DNA of 64,000 bases from Demequina sediminis (GCF_030296675.1 NZ_AP027736.1:1116001-1180000); one strand, 5' to 3'. Shown: positions 29,300 through 41,361, counted from the stretch's first letter. Made by a program: numbers and translations. The notes: generated by a model from the letters alone, not told the origin.

Positions 29300-31100
29300 C
29301 TACTGGACCAGCGCCTCCCTGACGCGCGCCACCACGGTCTCGACGGCATCGTCCACGCGCACCGGCTCGCTCGTTCCGCCGGCCCGCGTCTTGAGCTCGA
29401 CCTCGCCGTCGGCGAGGCCGCGACCCACGACCAGGATGAACGGCGCGCCGATCAGCTCCGCGTCCTTGAACTTGACGCCGGGAGAGACCTTGGGGCGGTC
29501 GTCGTAGCAGACCTCGATGCCGTTGCTCTCGAGGGCCGCGGCGAGGAGTCGGCGGCGTCGAACACCGCCTGGTCCCTGCCCGTGGCGACGAGGTGCACCT
29601 GATACGGCGCGACACCGATCGGCCACTTCAGGCCCAGCTCGTCGTGGTTGTTCTCCGCGAGCAGCGCGAGGCAGCGCGTCACGCCGATCCCGTACGAGCC
29701 CATCGTGACGACCTGCTGCTTGCCGTTCTCGTCGAGCACCCGCAGGTCGAGAGCCTCCGCGTACTTGCGACCGAGCTGGAAGATGTGGCCGATCTCGACG
29801 CCGCGGGCCAACTCGAGCGGCCCCGAGCCGTCGGGGGCGGGGTCGCCCGCACGGACCTCGGCGGCCTCGATCGTCCCGTCGCCGACGAAGTCACGCCCCG
29901 CGGTGAGGTCGAAGACGTGGCGTCCCGGCTCGTTCGCGCCCGTGATCCACCGGGTTCCAGGGACGATGCGCGGGTCGAGCAGGTACGGGATGGCAGTGTC
30001 GCCCTCGTCGCCCCTCGCGACGCCCTCGGCGCGCGCCTGGGGACCCAGCGCGCCCGGACCGATGTAGCCCTTCACGAGCTGCGGGTGCCGCGCGAAGTCC
30101 TCCTCGGTGGCTGCCTCGACGCCGTACGGAGCGAGAGCGGCCTCGAGCCGCGTCATGTCCGCCTCTCGGTCGCCGGGGATGCCCACCACGAGCAGGCTGC
30201 GCTCCCCGCGGGTGCCGTCAGCGCCACGACGACGTTCTTGAGGGTGTCGGCCGCCGTCCACGCACGGTCCGCGCGCGGATGGGCGGCGTTCGCGTGGTCG
30301 ACGAGCGTCGCGATCGTGGGCGTGTCGGGAGTGTCCTCGACGTGCGCGGCCGGTGCGTCCGCCCAGTCGAGCGACGCCGGCACGGGCGTGGTGACCGCCT
30401 CGACGTTCGCGGCGTAGCCGCCGGGCGACCGCACGTAGGTGTCCTCGCCGATCGCGGTGGGCGACAGGAACTCCTCCGACTTGGAGCCACCCATCGCTCC
30501 CGACGTGGCCGTGACGATCACGTACTCGAGTCCCAGCCGGTCGAAGATGCGGATGTATGCCTCGCGCTGGGCCGCATAGGAGGCGTCGAGGCCCTCGTCG
30601 GTCACGTCGAAGGAATACGAGTCCTTCATGATGAACTCGCGTCCGCGCAGCAGGCCGGCCCGGGGCCTGGCCTCGTCGCGGTACTTGGTCTGGATCTGGT
30701 AGATCGTCAGCGGTAGGTCCTTGTACGACGAGTACAGGTCCTTGACGAGCAGCGTGAACATCTCCTCGTGCGTGGGCGCGAGCAGGTAGTCGCCACCCTT
30801 GCGGTCCACGAGGCGGAAGATGCCCTGTCCGTACTCCGTCCAGCGGCCCGTGGCCTCGTAAGGCTCCTTGGGCAACAGCGCGGGAAAGTGCACCTCCTGG
30901 CCGCCCGCTGCGTTCATCTCTTCGCGGACGACCGCCTCGACCTTGGCGAGCACACGCAGGCCGAGCGGGAGCCACGAGTAGATGCCGGGGGCGGCACGCC
31001 GGATGTATCCGGCGCGCACCAGGAGCTTGTGCGACGCGACCTCGGCGTCGGCGGGGTCCTCACGCAGCGTGCGGAGGAAGAGCGTGGACATGCGCAGCAT
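29300..31100 (-). CDS. proS: Prolyl-tRNA synthetase (two frame breaks)
   Basis: Charges tRNA-Pro. After adding one base near 29547-29551 and one at 30210-30212 it is 600 residues, the bacterial (E. coli-type) form. Motif 1 region [19 protein letters not shown], motif 2 [21 protein letters not shown] and motif 3 [16 protein letters not shown] are all present, with the editing insertion between motifs 2 and 3. The C-terminal anticodon domain includes [20 protein letters not shown]. The ATG at 31100 ([15 protein letters not shown]) is the usual start; a GTG at 31106 is possible. A motif-bearing hairpin precedes it. Confidence 0.94.
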
Positions 31101-31123
31101 GGGCACAAGGGTATCGGGCGGGC

Positions 31124-31164
31124 GACGGGACGATGCGCGGTTCGGGACCGCGTATCGTCCCGTC
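31124..31164 (-). terminator. Hairpin built from two facing copies of the dispersed motif
   Basis: 18-base arms (31124-31141 and 31147-31164) with one mismatch and a TCGGG loop. The left arm holds GGGACGATGC and the right arm a one-base variant (GTATCGTCCC). It lies just after the 31178 gene and before proS, so it may terminate the former. Confidence 0.65.
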
Positions 31165-31177
31165 GGTCGCGGGTGAG

Positions 31178-31519
31178 CTAGCCGTTCAGCGCGTAGAGCT
31201 CCGCGCGGTAGAGGAAGGCCCCGACCGCGTCACGGCGCGCGAGGTCCTCGGGACGGAACGCGACGCCGGCCGGGGTCGTCCACCCCCGCACGATTCCGAG
31301 GTCCTGGGCCAAGTCGATCGCCTCGGCATGCTCCGAGAAGTGCGGCGAGGACGCGTCGGCCGAGACGTCGATGGACTCGATCTGCGCGGGAAGAGCCGCC
31401 ACCGACGCGGGCGCCGTGGTCGGCACGCCCGCCGATGCCGCCGTGGCTGCCCCCGTGGCAAGCAGCGCGCCGGCGCATGCGAGTGCGACCGGCCGAGCAA
31501 GCGACATGAATGAGGGCAT
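31178..31519 (-). CDS. Small secreted protein with one SLH-like (actinobacterial wall-type) motif
   Basis: A 113-residue protein with a signal peptide ([20 protein letters not shown], cleavage probably after AASA) and one copy of the actinobacterial surface repeat: [38 protein letters not shown]. Larger wall and enzyme proteins of Micrococcales carry two or three such repeats, usually at the C-terminus; here only one repeat is left and no other domain. It may be a wall-binding module on its own or a relic of a larger gene. GGGAG lies five bases before the ATG. Confidence 0.7.
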   Translation of the reverse strand: MPSFMSLARPVALACAGALLATGAATAASAGVPTTAPASVAALPAQIESIDVSADASSPHFSEHAEAIDLAQDLGIVRGWTTPAGVAFRPEDLARRDAVGAFLYRAELYALNG

Positions 31520-31673
31520 CGCTTCTCCCAGGATGAAGACACGCCTCGGGGCGGTGGGTCACGTTCGAGGCGAGACTATCCGCTGGACTACCTGGGGCGA
31601 CAGTGCCGCGAAGGCGCAATCCTGCACCAAGTAACCTATTCCACATCCGATTGAGTCGGCGTGGGACATCGGC

Positions 31674-32594
31674 CTAGAACATCACCGTCGCGAACTGTCC
31701 CACGCGCCGGAAGCCCACCGCCTCGTACGCGCGAATCGCGACCGGGTTGAAGTCGTTGACGTAGAGGCTCACGGTGGGAGCGAGCGACCCGCGAACGGCG
31801 TCCACGACCGCGCCGAGGCCCGCACGCGCGAGGCCCCTGCCGCGCACCGTCGGGTGCACCCACACCCCCTGGAGCTGCGCGACTCCCCCGCCCAGCGCAC
31901 CGACCTCGGCCTTGAACACGACCTGGCGCTCGCCGTCCACCTCGCCGAACTGCACGAAGGACCGTCCCGCGCGCACGAGCGACCGCAGCCGCTCCTCGTA
32001 GCCGGCGCGGCCGTGACGCATCGGGTCGTAGCCCACCTCGCCAATGAACATGTGGACGCACGCGGGCAGCAGCCGGTCGTAATCGTCGAGTGTCGCACGG
32101 CGCACCGCCGCAAGCTCCAGTCCCGCGGCGCCGATTCCCGCGACCCGCACGGGCTCGGAGTCGATTGCCATCGACACCTGGCGTGCGCGCACCTCGCGCG
32201 CCGGCCCCCACCACGGCTCGACGCGGCCCCACAGGTCGAGCGTGGTCTGCGCGGGTCCCACGAGCGCGGCCGGCCTCGTCAGCCTCGCCACCGCCGCCGC
32301 GGCGACGTCCGCGCGCAGCGACTCGGCATCGTCCGATTCCTCGCCAGGCAACACCGCCGCCAGATTGGCGCCGTTCCACACGAGGCCCGCGAGGGCCGAA
32401 TGCAGGCCCACGCGGCGCCGCACGGCCCACATCGCGGCGGGCATGACCCCGGACGCGCGGGCGATGTCGAGGTGCATCGCGGGCACCACGTTGGCCACCG
32501 GATCCGCGGCCGCGATCTCGATCGCGGCCGCCAGGTCACGCCGCTGCAGGGGCGCCAGCGTGTGCTGCGCGCGCCTCAGCAGCGAGTCGGTCAT
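31674..32594 (-). CDS. GNAT acetyltransferase with N-terminal DUF4081 domain
   Basis: A 306-residue protein. The N-terminal half ([40 protein letters not shown]) matches DUF4081 and the C-terminal half is a GNAT fold with [20 protein letters not shown] (acetyl-CoA loop) and [19 protein letters not shown]. The same gene follows ispG in mycobacteria and relatives. Substrate unknown. Start overlaps the ispG stop by 4 bases. Confidence 0.9.
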   Translation of the reverse strand: MTDSLLRRAQHTLAPLQRRDLAAAIEIAAADPVANVVPAMHLDIARASGVMPAAMWAVRRRVGLHSALAGLVWNGANLAAVLPGEESDDAESLRADVAAAAVARLTRPAALVGPAQTTLDLWGRVEPWWGPAREVRARQVSMAIDSEPVRVAGIGAAGLELAAVRRATLDDYDRLLPACVHMFIGEVGYDPMRHGRAGYEERLRSLVRAGRSFVQFGEVDGERQVVFKAEVGALGGGVAQLQGVWVHPTVRGRGLARAGLGAVVDAVRGSLAPTVSLYVNDFNPVAIRAYEAVGFRRVGQFATVMF

Positions 32595-33745
32595 GACGCC
32601 GCGATCACCTGCGGGCTCGCGCCGTCGACCGGCTCCATCGTCTCGGCGAGCTTCATCGCCTCCTCGATGAGCGTCTCCACGATGTCCTTCTCGGGAACGG
32701 TCTTGATGACCTCACCCTTGACGAAGATCTGACCCTTGCCGTTGCCCGAGGCCACGCCAAGGTCCGCCTCGCGCGCCTCGCCCGGCCCGTTGACCACGCA
32801 ACCCATGACCGCGACGCGCAGCGGCACCTCCATGCCCTCGAGTCCCGCGGTGACCTTCTCCGCGAGCTCGTAGACGTCCACCTGAGCGCGCCCGCACGAC
32901 GGGCACGACACGATCTCGAGCTTGCGGGGGCGCAGGTTGAGCGACTGGAGGATCTGGATGCCCACCTTCACCTCCTCGACGGGAGGGGCGGAGAGGGACA
33001 CGCGGATCGTGTCGCCGATGCCCTGGCTGAGGAGCGCACCGAACGCGGTGGCGGACTTGATGGTGCCCTGGAAGGCGGGGCCGGCCTCGGTCACTCCCAG
33101 GTGCAGCGGCCAGTCGCCGCGCTCCGACAGCATCTCGTAGGCGCGCACCATCACGACGGGGTCGTTGTGCTTGACCGAGATCTTGAAGTCGTGGAAGCCG
33201 TGCTCCTCGAACAGGCTCGCCTCCCACACCGCGGACTCGACGAGTGCCTCGGGGGTCGCCTTGCCGTACTTGGCGAGCAGCCGCGGGTCGAGCGAGCCGG
33301 CGTTGACGCCGATGCGGATCGACGTGCCGTGGTCCTTCGCGGCCTGCGCGATCTCCTTGACCTGGTCGTCGAACTTCTTGATGTTGCCCGGGTTGACGCG
33401 CACCGCGGCGCAGCCGGCCTCGATCGCGGCGAACACGTACTTGGGCTGGAAGTGGATGTCGGCGATCACGGGGATGTTGGACTTGCGCGCAATCGCCTCG
33501 AGCGCGTCGGCGTCGTCCTGCGTGGGACACGCGACGCGAACGATGTCGCAGCCCGACGCGGTGAGCTCCGCGATCTGCTGGAGCGTCGCGTTGACGTCGT
33601 GCGTCTTGGTGGTGCACATCGACTGCACGCTGATGGGCGCGTCTCCGCCCACGTACACGTCGCCCACCTTGATCTTGCGGGTCTTGCGTCGCGGGGACAG
33701 CACGGGCGCCGGCAGCGCGGGCATCCCCAATCCGATAGTCGTCAC
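32591..33745 (-). CDS. ispG: 4-hydroxy-3-methylbut-2-en-1-yl diphosphate synthase (GcpE)
   Basis: Iron-sulfur enzyme of the MEP isoprenoid pathway. About 384 residues from the GTG at 33745. It begins near [20 protein letters not shown], with the TIM-barrel core ([19 protein letters not shown]) and the cluster cysteines in [11 protein letters not shown] and [11 protein letters not shown]. It sits with dxr and the protease gene, the usual actinobacterial order dxr-rip-ispG-GNAT. GGGAG is about 10 bases before the GTG. Confidence 0.95.
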   Translation of the reverse strand: MTTIGLGMPALPAPVLSPRRKTRKIKVGDVYVGGDAPISVQSMCTTKTHDVNATLQQIAELTASGCDIVRVACPTQDDADALEAIARKSNIPVIADIHFQPKYVFAAIEAGCAAVRVNPGNIKKFDDQVKEIAQAAKDHGTSIRIGVNAGSLDPRLLAKYGKATPEALVESAVWEASLFEEHGFHDFKISVKHNDPVVMVRAYEMLSERGDWPLHLGVTEAGPAFQGTIKSATAFGALLSQGIGDTIRVSLSAPPVEEVKVGIQILQSLNLRPRKLEIVSCPSCGRAQVDVYELAEKVTAGLEGMEVPLRVAVMGCVVNGPGEAREADLGVASGNGKGQIFVKGEVIKTVPEKDIVETLIEEAMKLAETMEPVDGASPQVIAAS

Positions 33746-33782
33746 GGGTTCAGTATCTCCCAAGGTTGGTCGAGGTTGTCCG

Positions 33783-35096
33783 TCACACCACGGTCACGGG
33801 GGCGACGATGTCCGCATAGATGAGAATGACGCCCATGACGAGCAGGAGCGCGAAAACGCCGTACGCGAGGGGCATCATGCGGGCCACGTCGACCGGTGCG
33901 GGACGCGGCAACCCGCGCACCTTTGCGTAGCCGTTCTTGATCCCCTGCCACAGCGCGGAGGCGACGTGTCCGCCGTCGAGCGGCACGAGCGGAATCATGT
34001 TAAAGGCGAAGAGTGCGAGGTTGAGGCCTCCCAACAGCATGAGCATGTCGGCGACCTTCTCGGTGAGCCCGTAGCCGTCGACCTCCGCCGCCGAGATCTC
34101 GCCGGTGACGCGCGCCACGCCCACGATTCCCATGATCGACTCCTGCGAGCGCTCCTCGAGGCCCACGGCCGCACGGGCGACGTGATAGACGTGCTGGGGA
34201 AGCTCGACAATCACCTCGGCGGTGCGGCCCAGGACGTAGCCGGTCCACTCGACGCCCGCGCCGATGCCCTGGCGCTGCGTCTCGGCGGTGGGCGACACAC
34301 CCAGGTAGCCGGCGGTCTCCGTCACCGGAGCGCCCGCGGCGTCCACGATCGGTGCGCCATTCTCGTCGTACGTCGCCCGCTCGCGCGGCACGGGTGTGAC
34401 CGGCACCTCGACGGTGCCGCCCTCGCGCTCGACCGTGAGCAGCAGTTCCTCGCCCGGGCTCGCGGCGATCACGCCGGTGAGCTCGTCCCACGTCGACACC
34501 GGAGTGCCGTCGACCGCGGTCACCGTGTCGCCAGGCTCGAGACCCGCGAGCGAGGCGGGTGAGGCGGGATCGCCCGGCGCGCAGTCGATCGCGCCCGCCG
34601 CGGGCACGCACGCGGTCACGTTCGCGACCGTCAGGGTCGGGTGGCCCGGCGTGCCGACGAAGGAGAACACACCGGTGAAGAGCACGACGGCGATGATGAG
34701 GTTCACGACCGGTCCGCCGAGCATCACGATCGCCTTGCGCCACCAGGTGAGGCGGTAGAACGCGCGGTGGTCCTCCCCCGGCAGGATCTCATCCACCGAC
34801 GCGGCACGCGTGTCCGCGATGAGGCGCGCGATGCGCCCGTTGCCGCGGACGGGCTTGACCGCGGCCTCGGGCGGGATCATCCCCACCAGCCGCACGTAGC
34901 CGCCCAAGGGGATGGCCTTGACGCCGTACTCGGTCTCCTTGCCGCGCCGCGACCACACGGTGGGCCCAAAGCCCACGAAGTACTCGCTCACGCGCACGCC
35001 GAACTTCTTCGCGGGGACCATGTGGCCCACCTCGTGGAGGGCGATCGAGATCAGCAGCCCCACGAGCAGCACGATCCATCCCACTACCTCAGCCAT
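33783..35096 (-). CDS. rseP: Site-2 zinc metalloprotease (RseP/Rip1 family)
   Basis: Intramembrane protease of 437 residues. The zinc motif HEVGH is at residues 21-25 in the first membrane helix, a PDZ-like region covers about residues 175-240 ([18 protein letters not shown]), and the second active-site motif [12 protein letters not shown] lies in a late helix. In mycobacteria the homologue Rip1 cleaves anti-sigma factors. Four-gene MEP/protease context (dxr upstream 5 bases, ispG downstream). No frame break. Confidence 0.93.
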   Translation of the reverse strand: MAEVVGWIVLLVGLLISIALHEVGHMVPAKKFGVRVSEYFVGFGPTVWSRRGKETEYGVKAIPLGGYVRLVGMIPPEAAVKPVRGNGRIARLIADTRAASVDEILPGEDHRAFYRLTWWRKAIVMLGGPVVNLIIAVVLFTGVFSFVGTPGHPTLTVANVTACVPAAGAIDCAPGDPASPASLAGLEPGDTVTAVDGTPVSTWDELTGVIAASPGEELLLTVEREGGTVEVPVTPVPRERATYDENGAPIVDAAGAPVTETAGYLGVSPTAETQRQGIGAGVEWTGYVLGRTAEVIVELPQHVYHVARAAVGLEERSQESIMGIVGVARVTGEISAAEVDGYGLTEKVADMLMLLGGLNLALFAFNMIPLVPLDGGHVASALWQGIKNGYAKVRGLPRPAPVDVARMMPLAYGVFALLLVMGVILIYADIVAPVTVV

Positions 35097-35101
35097 GTCT
35101 C

Positions 35102-36256
35102 CTACCCTCTCGCCGCCGCGATCGCGCGCGCCGCGCGTTCGCGTGCCCACGACTCCGCATGGTCGACCTCGTCGAGCGTCACCTCCGCCGGCGCGTCGTA
35201 CGCCTCGACAACGCTCCGGACCGTGTCCACGATCCCGAGGAAGGGAAGATCGCCGTCGACGAAGGCCCTCACGCACTCCTCGTTGGCGGCGTTGTACACC
35301 GCGGGGTGCAGCGCGGAGGCCGCCACCGCGTCCCTCATGAGGCGAATCGCGGGGAAGGCGTCCTCGTCGAGCGGCTCGAAGGTCCACGCCTGTGCGTGGG
35401 TCCAGTCGAGTCGCGGAGCGACGTCCGGAAGGCGGTCGGGCCAGCTGAGCCCCAGCGCAATCGGCAGGCGCATGTCGGGCGGCGACGCCTGCGCGATGGT
35501 CGCGCCGTCGACGAACTCGACCATCGAGTGCACGATCGACTGCGGATGCACCACGACGTCGATCCTGTCCATCGGGATGTCGAAGAGGAGGTGTGCCTCG
35601 GCGACCTCGAGCGCCTTGTTCACCATCGACGCGGAGTTGATCGTCACGACGGGGCCCATGTCCCAGTTCGGATGAGCGAGGGCATCGGCCGGGGAGACCG
35701 CCGCGAGCGAGGCGCGAGATCGGCCGCGGAAGGCGCCTCCCGAGGCGGTCACCACGAGGCATCGCACCTCGCTGTGGGCGCCCGAGCGCAGTGACTGAGC
35801 GAGTGCCGAATGCTCCGAGTCGACGGGCACGATCTGATCCTCGCGCTGCCTGGCCGCGAGCACGAGGGCTCCGCCGGCCACGAGCGACTCCTTATTGGCG
35901 AGCGCGAGCGTCGAGCCCGACTCGAGAGCCGCGAGCGTGGGCCGCAGGCCCACGGATCCCGTCATCCCGTTGAGCACGACGTCTGCTCCCCTGCGCGCGG
36001 CCTCGACCACGGCATCGGCGCCACCGGCGACCTCGACCCCGGGCAGTGCGGCGGCAATCTCCGCGACCGCTGACTCGCGCGCGACGGCCAGGTAGGAGGG
36101 ACGATGCTCCCGCGCCTGGGCGATGATGGCCGCCGGGTCGGCTCCGCCCGCGGCGAGGGCGACCACGTCGAACGCGTCGTGGTGGCGCGCGATGACGTCG
36201 AGCGCCTGAGTCCCGATGGACCCGGTCGACCCGAGCAGCGCGACGGTGCGGGTCAT
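35102..36256 (-). CDS. dxr: 1-deoxy-D-xylulose-5-phosphate reductoisomerase
   Basis: NADPH-dependent second enzyme of the MEP pathway. 384 residues: NADPH loop [16 protein letters not shown], active-site [23 protein letters not shown], and the metal/substrate region [27 protein letters not shown] overlaps the stop of the upstream DivIVA-like gene (ATGA). Confidence 0.95.
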   Translation of the reverse strand: MTRTVALLGSTGSIGTQALDVIARHHDAFDVVALAAGGADPAAIIAQAREHRPSYLAVARESAVAEIAAALPGVEVAGGADAVVEAARRGADVVLNGMTGSVGLRPTLAALESGSTLALANKESLVAGGALVLAARQREDQIVPVDSEHSALAQSLRSGAHSEVRCLVVTASGGAFRGRSRASLAAVSPADALAHPNWDMGPVVTINSASMVNKALEVAEAHLLFDIPMDRIDVVVHPQSIVHSMVEFVDGATIAQASPPDMRLPIALGLSWPDRLPDVAPRLDWTHAQAWTFEPLDEDAFPAIRLMRDAVAASALHPAVYNAANEECVRAFVDGDLPFLGIVDTVRSVVEAYDAPAEVTLDEVDHAESWARERAARAIAAARG

Positions 36257-36816
36257 CCCTCGGAGACGCCGAGCAGGATGTCGACCATGCGCGCGAGGAA
36301 CGCGTCGACCGTGCCCTCGTCGTACGCGCGAGCACCGCGCGCGGCGCGGAACGTCGAGGCGCGCACCTCGTCGGCGGTCAGCGGCGCGCCCCGGTCGAAG
36401 AAGGCGGTCACGCGCGCGAGGAACTCGTCGACATCGCTCGCGCGGTAGCCGCGCCCGAGCCGTGCGGGGTGAGCGAACCGCTCTCCCGCCGGCCGGCGCA
36501 GTCGCGGATAGAGCGTCTGAGCGCGCTGGGCGAGGTCCTGCATCCACGCGTCCTGTCCGTTGCGGCGCACGAAGGCCTCGCGCTGGCGGCCCACGAAGGC
36601 CACCTCGAGGCGATCCAGCGCCGCGTCGACGGCCGTGGTCTCGTAGCCGCCGTGCTTGAGGTCGAACGCGGTCCGGCGGACGTCGAGGGGCTCGAGCTCC
36701 GTCGGGGCCTGACCGGGCCGCTCGTAGACCGACCTCGCGGTGTCGAAGAACGCCTCGACCTGCGCGGGGTGATAGCCGAGACGCAGGGCATTCACCTTGG
36801 GGAACAGGACGGTCAT
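36253..36816 (-). CDS. DivIVA-like repeat protein
   Basis: A 187-residue soluble protein with alternating DivIVA-type segments: [18 protein letters not shown] near the start, [44 protein letters not shown] and [21 protein letters not shown]. These short motifs (F-x-x-x-x-x-GY-x-x-x-x-VD-x-F) are known in proteins of polar growth and division. The coiled-coil tail of Wag31 is missing. It is transcribed between rlmN and dxr. Start chosen as the second ATG of ATGATG, with AAGGAG at good spacing; the first overlaps the rlmN stop. Confidence 0.82.
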   Translation of the reverse strand: MTVLFPKVNALRLGYHPAQVEAFFDTARSVYERPGQAPTELEPLDVRRTAFDLKHGGYETTAVDAALDRLEVAFVGRQREAFVRRNGQDAWMQDLAQRAQTLYPRLRRPAGERFAHPARLGRGYRASDVDEFLARVTAFFDRGAPLTADEVRASTFRAARGARAYDEGTVDAFLARMVDILLGVSEG

Positions 36817-37928
36817 CATCTCTCCTTGATCGCCAGCTGGCCGCATGCGCCGTCGATATCGCTGCCTCGAGTATCCCTGATGGTGGTCGGAATTCCGTGC
36901 ATCCTGAGGATGCGAACGAACTCCTGCTCGACCTTGGGGTCCGAGGCGGTCCACTTCGAGCCGGGGGTGGGGTTGAGCGGAATCGGGTTGACGTGCACCC
37001 AGCCGTCGCCGCGTGCCGTGAGCTTCTGGGCGAGCAGCTCAGCGCGGTGCGCGTGGTCGTTGATGTCCCTGATGAGCGCGTACTCGATGCTCACGCGGCG
37101 GCCCGTCGCGTCGAAATAGCGTCGCGCGGCGTCGAGCGCCTCATCGACCTTCCACCGCGCGTTGATGGGCACGAGCGTGTCGCGGAGCTCATCGTCGGGG
37201 GCGTGCAGGCTGAGCGCAAGCGTGACGGGGATGCCCTCGCTCGCGAGGCGATCGATGCCGGTGACGAGGCCCACGGTCGACACGGTGACGTGGCGCGCCG
37301 ACAACCCGAAGCCCTCGGGCGCGGGGCTCGTCAGCGCGCGCACGGCGGTGATCACGGCCGCGTAGTTGGCCAACGGCTCGCCCATCCCCATGAACACCAC
37401 GTTCGACAGCCGCACGGGGTCGCCGCCCAACTCCCCGTCGCGCGCGGCACGCGCGGCGAGCCGCACCTGCTCGACGATCTCCGCGGCGGACAGGTTGCGC
37501 GTGAGCCCCATCTGTCCCGTCGCGCAGAACGGGCAGGCCATGCCGCAGCCTGCCTGGCTCGTCACGCACAGCGTGGCACGCTCGGGGTACTTCATCAGCA
37601 CGGACTCGACCTTGGCGTGATCGATGAGGTTCCACAGCGTCTTCACCGTCTCGCCGTCGTCCGCCGTGAGCGACGTGACCTTGGTGAGCAGGGGCGGGAA
37701 CAGCTCCGCGACCAGATCCTCGCGCGCGGAGGCGGGAAGGTCGGTCATGTCCTCGGCGTCGACCGTGAGGTGGTCGTAGTAGTGCGTCGCGAGCTGCTTG
37801 GCCCTGAACTTGGGCTGGCCGAGCTGCTGCAGCGCATCGACGCGCTCGACGGCGTCGAGGTCCGCGAAGTGGCGCGGCGGCTTGCCGCGCCGGGGCGCAA
37901 GCATGGGAAGAGTGGGATGCGAGGTCAT
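36816..37928 (-). CDS. rlmN: 23S rRNA (adenine2503-C2)-methyltransferase RlmN
   Basis: Radical-SAM methyltransferase of A2503 in 23S rRNA and of some tRNAs. 370 residues with the SAM-cluster motif [39 protein letters not shown], and the second catalytic cysteine near the C-terminus in [12 protein letters not shown] overlaps the cdsA stop. Confidence 0.95.
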   Translation of the reverse strand: MTSHPTLPMLAPRRGKPPRHFADLDAVERVDALQQLGQPKFRAKQLATHYYDHLTVDAEDMTDLPASAREDLVAELFPPLLTKVTSLTADDGETVKTLWNLIDHAKVESVLMKYPERATLCVTSQAGCGMACPFCATGQMGLTRNLSAAEIVEQVRLAARAARDGELGGDPVRLSNVVFMGMGEPLANYAAVITAVRALTSPAPEGFGLSARHVTVSTVGLVTGIDRLASEGIPVTLALSLHAPDDELRDTLVPINARWKVDEALDAARRYFDATGRRVSIEYALIRDINDHAHRAELLAQKLTARGDGWVHVNPIPLNPTPGSKWTASDPKVEQEFVRILRMHGIPTTIRDTRGSDIDGACGQLAIKER

Positions 37929-39091
37929 GAGGTCCCCAGAAGTAGAGCGAAGATGAGATAGGCGACCGCCGCGGCGGGCAGCATCGAGTCGAGGCGGTCC
38001 AGCACGCCGCCGTGGCCAGGGATCGCGCTCGACATGTCCTTCACAGAGATGTCGCGCTTGAGCGCCGACTCCGCGAGGTCGCCAAGCACTGCGGCGACGA
38101 CAGCGCCGAGTCCCACCGCCGTGCCGATCCACCAGCGGCCGTCGAGGAGGGCGAAGGCCGCGACCGTCGCTGCCGCGACGCCGAACGCCGCGCCGCCGAT
38201 CGCGCCCTCCCACGTCTTCTTGGGACTCACGCGCGGCGCGAGCTTGCGCCGCCCGAAGAGCATGCCCGTGAAGAGCGCCATGGTGTCGTTGAGAATCACG
38301 GCGAGGATCAGGATCACGACGCGCTTCCAGCCCTCGTCCGCGAGCTCGAGGAGAAGCATGAACGATGCCAGGAACGGGATCCAGGTGAGAGTGAGGATGC
38401 CCACGAGAGAGTCCGCGAGGGTGTTCTCGATGCGGTCGTCGACGATCCTCCACGCGACCACGCCCGCGCTGGCGACGAGCAACGCGACGACGAGCCCCTC
38501 TCCCCCGCCGTACCAGGTGGCCACTCCCATGCCGACCGTGGCCATGATGACGGGGGCGATCGACACGTGCATGCCGTGCCGCGCGAGCGCGGCGCGCCAC
38601 TCGATCACGGCCGCGATGCAGAACGCATAGATGGTCACCGCGAAGACCAGCGGGTTCCACCAGGCCGCGACGAGCGCGCCGATGGCCAGGACGATGCCGA
38701 CGGCGGACGCGAGCCACAGGTTGCGCCCCGCGCGGCGCGGGGTCGCGACGGGCATCGCACCCGAGAGGGGGACCGCCACGTCGACCGGGTCCACGACATC
38801 GTCCTCGCCCGCGCGACGCGTCACCAGCGCGGACTCCGCGGCGGCCACGGCTTCGGACACCTCGGGGGCCGCGTAGGCCACCGGCGCGGTCGCGGCGGGA
38901 TGCTCGATCGCGGCGTCGGCCGGACCGGGAAGCTCACGATCGCCCTCGGGGTGGCCCGCGGGCCACGGCGATGCGTCGCGCACGCCCGGCTCGGCGCCGC
39001 TCACGGGCACGAACGTCGCGCCGGGCGTCGGGGCCGGCTCCGGCCCGGTCGAGGTGTCGAGGTCCGCGTCGCGGCGACGCCCCCACCTCAT
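37925..39091 (-). CDS. cdsA: Phosphatidate cytidylyltransferase
   Basis: Makes CDP-diacylglycerol, the branch point for all phospholipids. 388 residues: a disordered Pro/Ala/Glu-rich N-terminus of about 115 residues, then about seven or eight membrane helices and the diagnostic C-terminal signature [20 protein letters not shown] followed by GVLDRLDS. The long N-terminal extension is common in Micrococcales and not catalytic. Between frr and rlmN in the usual order. Confidence 0.94.
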   Translation of the reverse strand: MRWGRRRDADLDTSTGPEPAPTPGATFVPVSGAEPGVRDASPWPAGHPEGDRELPGPADAAIEHPAATAPVAYAAPEVSEAVAAAESALVTRRAGEDDVVDPVDVAVPLSGAMPVATPRRAGRNLWLASAVGIVLAIGALVAAWWNPLVFAVTIYAFCIAAVIEWRAALARHGMHVSIAPVIMATVGMGVATWYGGGEGLVVALLVASAGVVAWRIVDDRIENTLADSLVGILTLTWIPFLASFMLLLELADEGWKRVVILILAVILNDTMALFTGMLFGRRKLAPRVSPKKTWEGAIGGAAFGVAAATVAAFALLDGRWWIGTAVGLGAVVAAVLGDLAESALKRDISVKDMSSAIPGHGGVLDRLDSMLPAAAVAYLIFALLLGTS

Positions 39092-39122
39092 GAGACGCCC
39101 TGTCGCGCGGTCGCGTCAGGCA

Positions 39123-39680
39123 TCAGACTGCGAGGAGCTCGCTCTCCTTGTGCGCAAGGAGCGCGTCGATCGCGTCGACGTGCTTCTTGGTCAGGGCGTC
39201 GAGCTCCTTCTCCGCGCGCGAACCCTCGTCCTCGCCGAACTCGCCGTCCTTGACGCCAGCATCGATGAGGTCCTTGGCCTTGCGGCGCATGTTGCGTACC
39301 GTGACCTTGGCCTCCTCGGCCTTGGTGCGGGCGAGCTTCACGTAGTCGCGGCGGCGCTCCTCCGTAAGCTGCGGAAGGATGATGCGCAGCACCTGGCCGT
39401 CGTCGGACGGGTTCACCCCCAGGTCCGAGTTCCGCAGCGCGGTCTCGATCTCCTTCTTGGCGCTCGCGTCGTACGGCGCGATGACGACGGAGCGGGCCTC
39501 GGTGACGTTGATTGCGGCGAGCTGCTGCAACGGCGTCGGGGCACCGTAGTAGTCGACGGCGATGTTCGCGAACATCGCTGCAGACGCCTGGCCCGTGCGG
39601 ATGCCGGCGAAGTTGTCCTTGGCCACCGCGACGGCCTTGTCCATGTTCTCCTCGGCCTCGAGGAGGATCATCTCAGTCAC
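39123..39680 (-). CDS. frr: Ribosome recycling factor
   Basis: 185-residue L-shaped protein that splits post-termination ribosomes with EF-G. Contains [26 protein letters not shown], the hinge region [20 protein letters not shown], and [25 protein letters not shown] start with GGAGAC five bases upstream; an ATG three codons in is possible. 25 bases after pyrH. Confidence 0.96.
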   Translation of the reverse strand: MTEMILLEAEENMDKAVAVAKDNFAGIRTGQASAAMFANIAVDYYGAPTPLQQLAAINVTEARSVVIAPYDASAKKEIETALRNSDLGVNPSDDGQVLRIILPQLTEERRRDYVKLARTKAEEAKVTVRNMRRKAKDLIDAGVKDGEFGEDEGSRAEKELDALTKKHVDAIDALLAHKESELLAV

Positions 39681-39705
39681 GCTTGTCTCCTTCTGAGGTG
39701 CGGCG

Positions 39706-40452
39706 TCAGGCCGTCACCAGGGTTCCGATTGTCTCACCGAGCAGGGCACGGGTCACATTTCCAGGCTCGTCGAGTCCGAAGACGCGCATGGGCATGCGGT
39801 TCTCCATCGCGAGAGAGAAGGCCGCGGCGTCCATCACCGCGAGCTGTCGCTGCAGCGCCTCGGTGTACGTGACGCTCTCGAGGCGCTCCGCCGAGGGGTC
39901 CTTGCGCGGGTCAGCGGTGTAGACCGCGTCGACGCCGTTCTTGCCCATGAGGACCTCGGAGCAGCGCGTCTCGAGGGCGCGCTGGAGCGAGACGGTGTCC
40001 GTCGAGAAGTAGGGCATGCCCGCTCCTGCGCCGAAGATGACGACGCGGCCCTTCTCCATGTGGCGGATCGCGCGCAGCGGGATGTACGCCTCGGCAACCT
40101 GTCCCATCGAGATCGCGGTCTGCACGCGCGTCGCCACGCCCGCCTGCTCCAGGAAGTCCTGCAGCGCGAGAGCGTTCATGACCGTGCCGAGCATGCCCAT
40201 GTAGTCAGCGCGCGCCCGCTCCATGCCGCTCTGGCTCAGCTCCGCTCCCCGGAAAAAGTTGCCGCCGCCCACGACGATCGCGACCTGCACGCCCTCGCGG
40301 ACGGCATCGGCGATCTCGCCCGCGACGCGGCGCACCACTCCAGGGTCAAGACCAATCTGTCCCCCGCCGAACATCTCGCCGGAGAGCTTGAGAAGCACGC
40401 GGCGCGCCGCCGGGGCCTCCCTGCCCGGGATCAGATCGCTGGTCTCGGACAC
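39706..40452 (-). CDS. pyrH: UMP kinase
   Basis: Phosphorylates UMP to UDP. 248 residues; N-terminal [29 protein letters not shown], and the [20 protein letters not shown] segment are classic for the amino-acid-kinase-fold bacterial enzyme. GTG start with GGAGG seven bases upstream. Follows tsf in the usual rpsB-tsf-pyrH-frr order. Confidence 0.96.
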   Translation of the reverse strand: MSETSDLIPGREAPAARRVLLKLSGEMFGGGQIGLDPGVVRRVAGEIADAVREGVQVAIVVGGGNFFRGAELSQSGMERARADYMGMLGTVMNALALQDFLEQAGVATRVQTAISMGQVAEAYIPLRAIRHMEKGRVVIFGAGAGMPYFSTDTVSLQRALETRCSEVLMGKNGVDAVYTADPRKDPSAERLESVTYTEALQRQLAVMDAAAFSLAMENRMPMRVFGLDEPGNVTRALLGETIGTLVTA

Positions 40453-40511
40453 GGATGGACCTCCTGACGGCGCGCCGCGCCTTGCTCGATATGGGTCGGT
40501 GGGGTTGAGGC

Positions 40512-41350
40512 TTAGGCTCCCACACGGAAGCGGGCGAAGGAAACAACCTCGCCGCCCGCGTTCTCGACAACCTTGCCGACCGTGGTCTTCGGGTCCTTCG
40601 CGAAGGCCTGCTCGACCAGCACGTTCTCCTTGAAGAAGCCCGTGAGGCGACCCTCGACGATCTTCGGAAGCGCGGCCTCGGGCTTGCCCTCACCCTTCGC
40701 GGTCTCCTCGGCGACGCGGCGCTCGTTGGCGACGGTCTCCTCGGGGACGTCCTCGCGCACCAGGAAGGTGGGCGAGTACGCGGCGATGTGCATCGCGATG
40801 TCGCGTGCGACCTCGCCCGCCTTGGCGTCCGTACCCACCAGGACGCCCACCTGCGCGGGAAGGTCCTTGTTGGTGCGGTGGAGGTACTCGGTCACGACCG
40901 GGGCCTCGACGCGGGCCACGCGGCGCAGGACGATCTTCTCGCCCAGCACGCCCGCGTTCTCGTCGATGACGTCCTTGACGGTCTTGCCGTCGAGGGGGCC
41001 GCGAGGGCCTCCTCGGCGTTCGCGGCACCCGCCGCGACAACCGCCGCGAGGACCTGCTCCGCAAGGGTGATGAACTTCTCGTTCTTCGCCACGAAGTCGG
41101 TCTCGGAGTTGAGCTCGATGAGCGTGCCCACCTGAGCGCCGTCGGCGCCCTCGATCGAGGTGATGACCAGGCCCTCGGAGGCCGAGCGGCCCTCGCGCTT
41201 GGTCACGCCCTTGAGTCCCTTGACACGCAGGATGTCGACGGCCTTGTCCAGGTCGCCGTCCGCCTCATCGAGGGCCTTCTTGACGTCGAGCATGCCGGCG
41301 CCGGTGCGCTCGCGGAGCGCCTGAATGTCGGCAACGGTGTAGTTCGCCAT
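40512..41350 (-). CDS. tsf: Elongation factor Ts (one frame break at 40994-40998)
   Basis: Guanine-nucleotide exchange factor for EF-Tu. With one base added to the G-run at 40994-40998 it is 279 residues. N-terminal [20 protein letters not shown] and core [17 protein letters not shown] are conserved; the second half carries [33 protein letters not shown] and ends [10 protein letters not shown]. 11 bases after rpsB. Confidence 0.95.
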
Positions 41351-41361
41351 GTGATGCGTCC

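Noticed and set aside
31107..31177. T-box or other riboswitch before proS
   Set aside because: The gap is too short and only a simple hairpin is present, with no T-box sequence.
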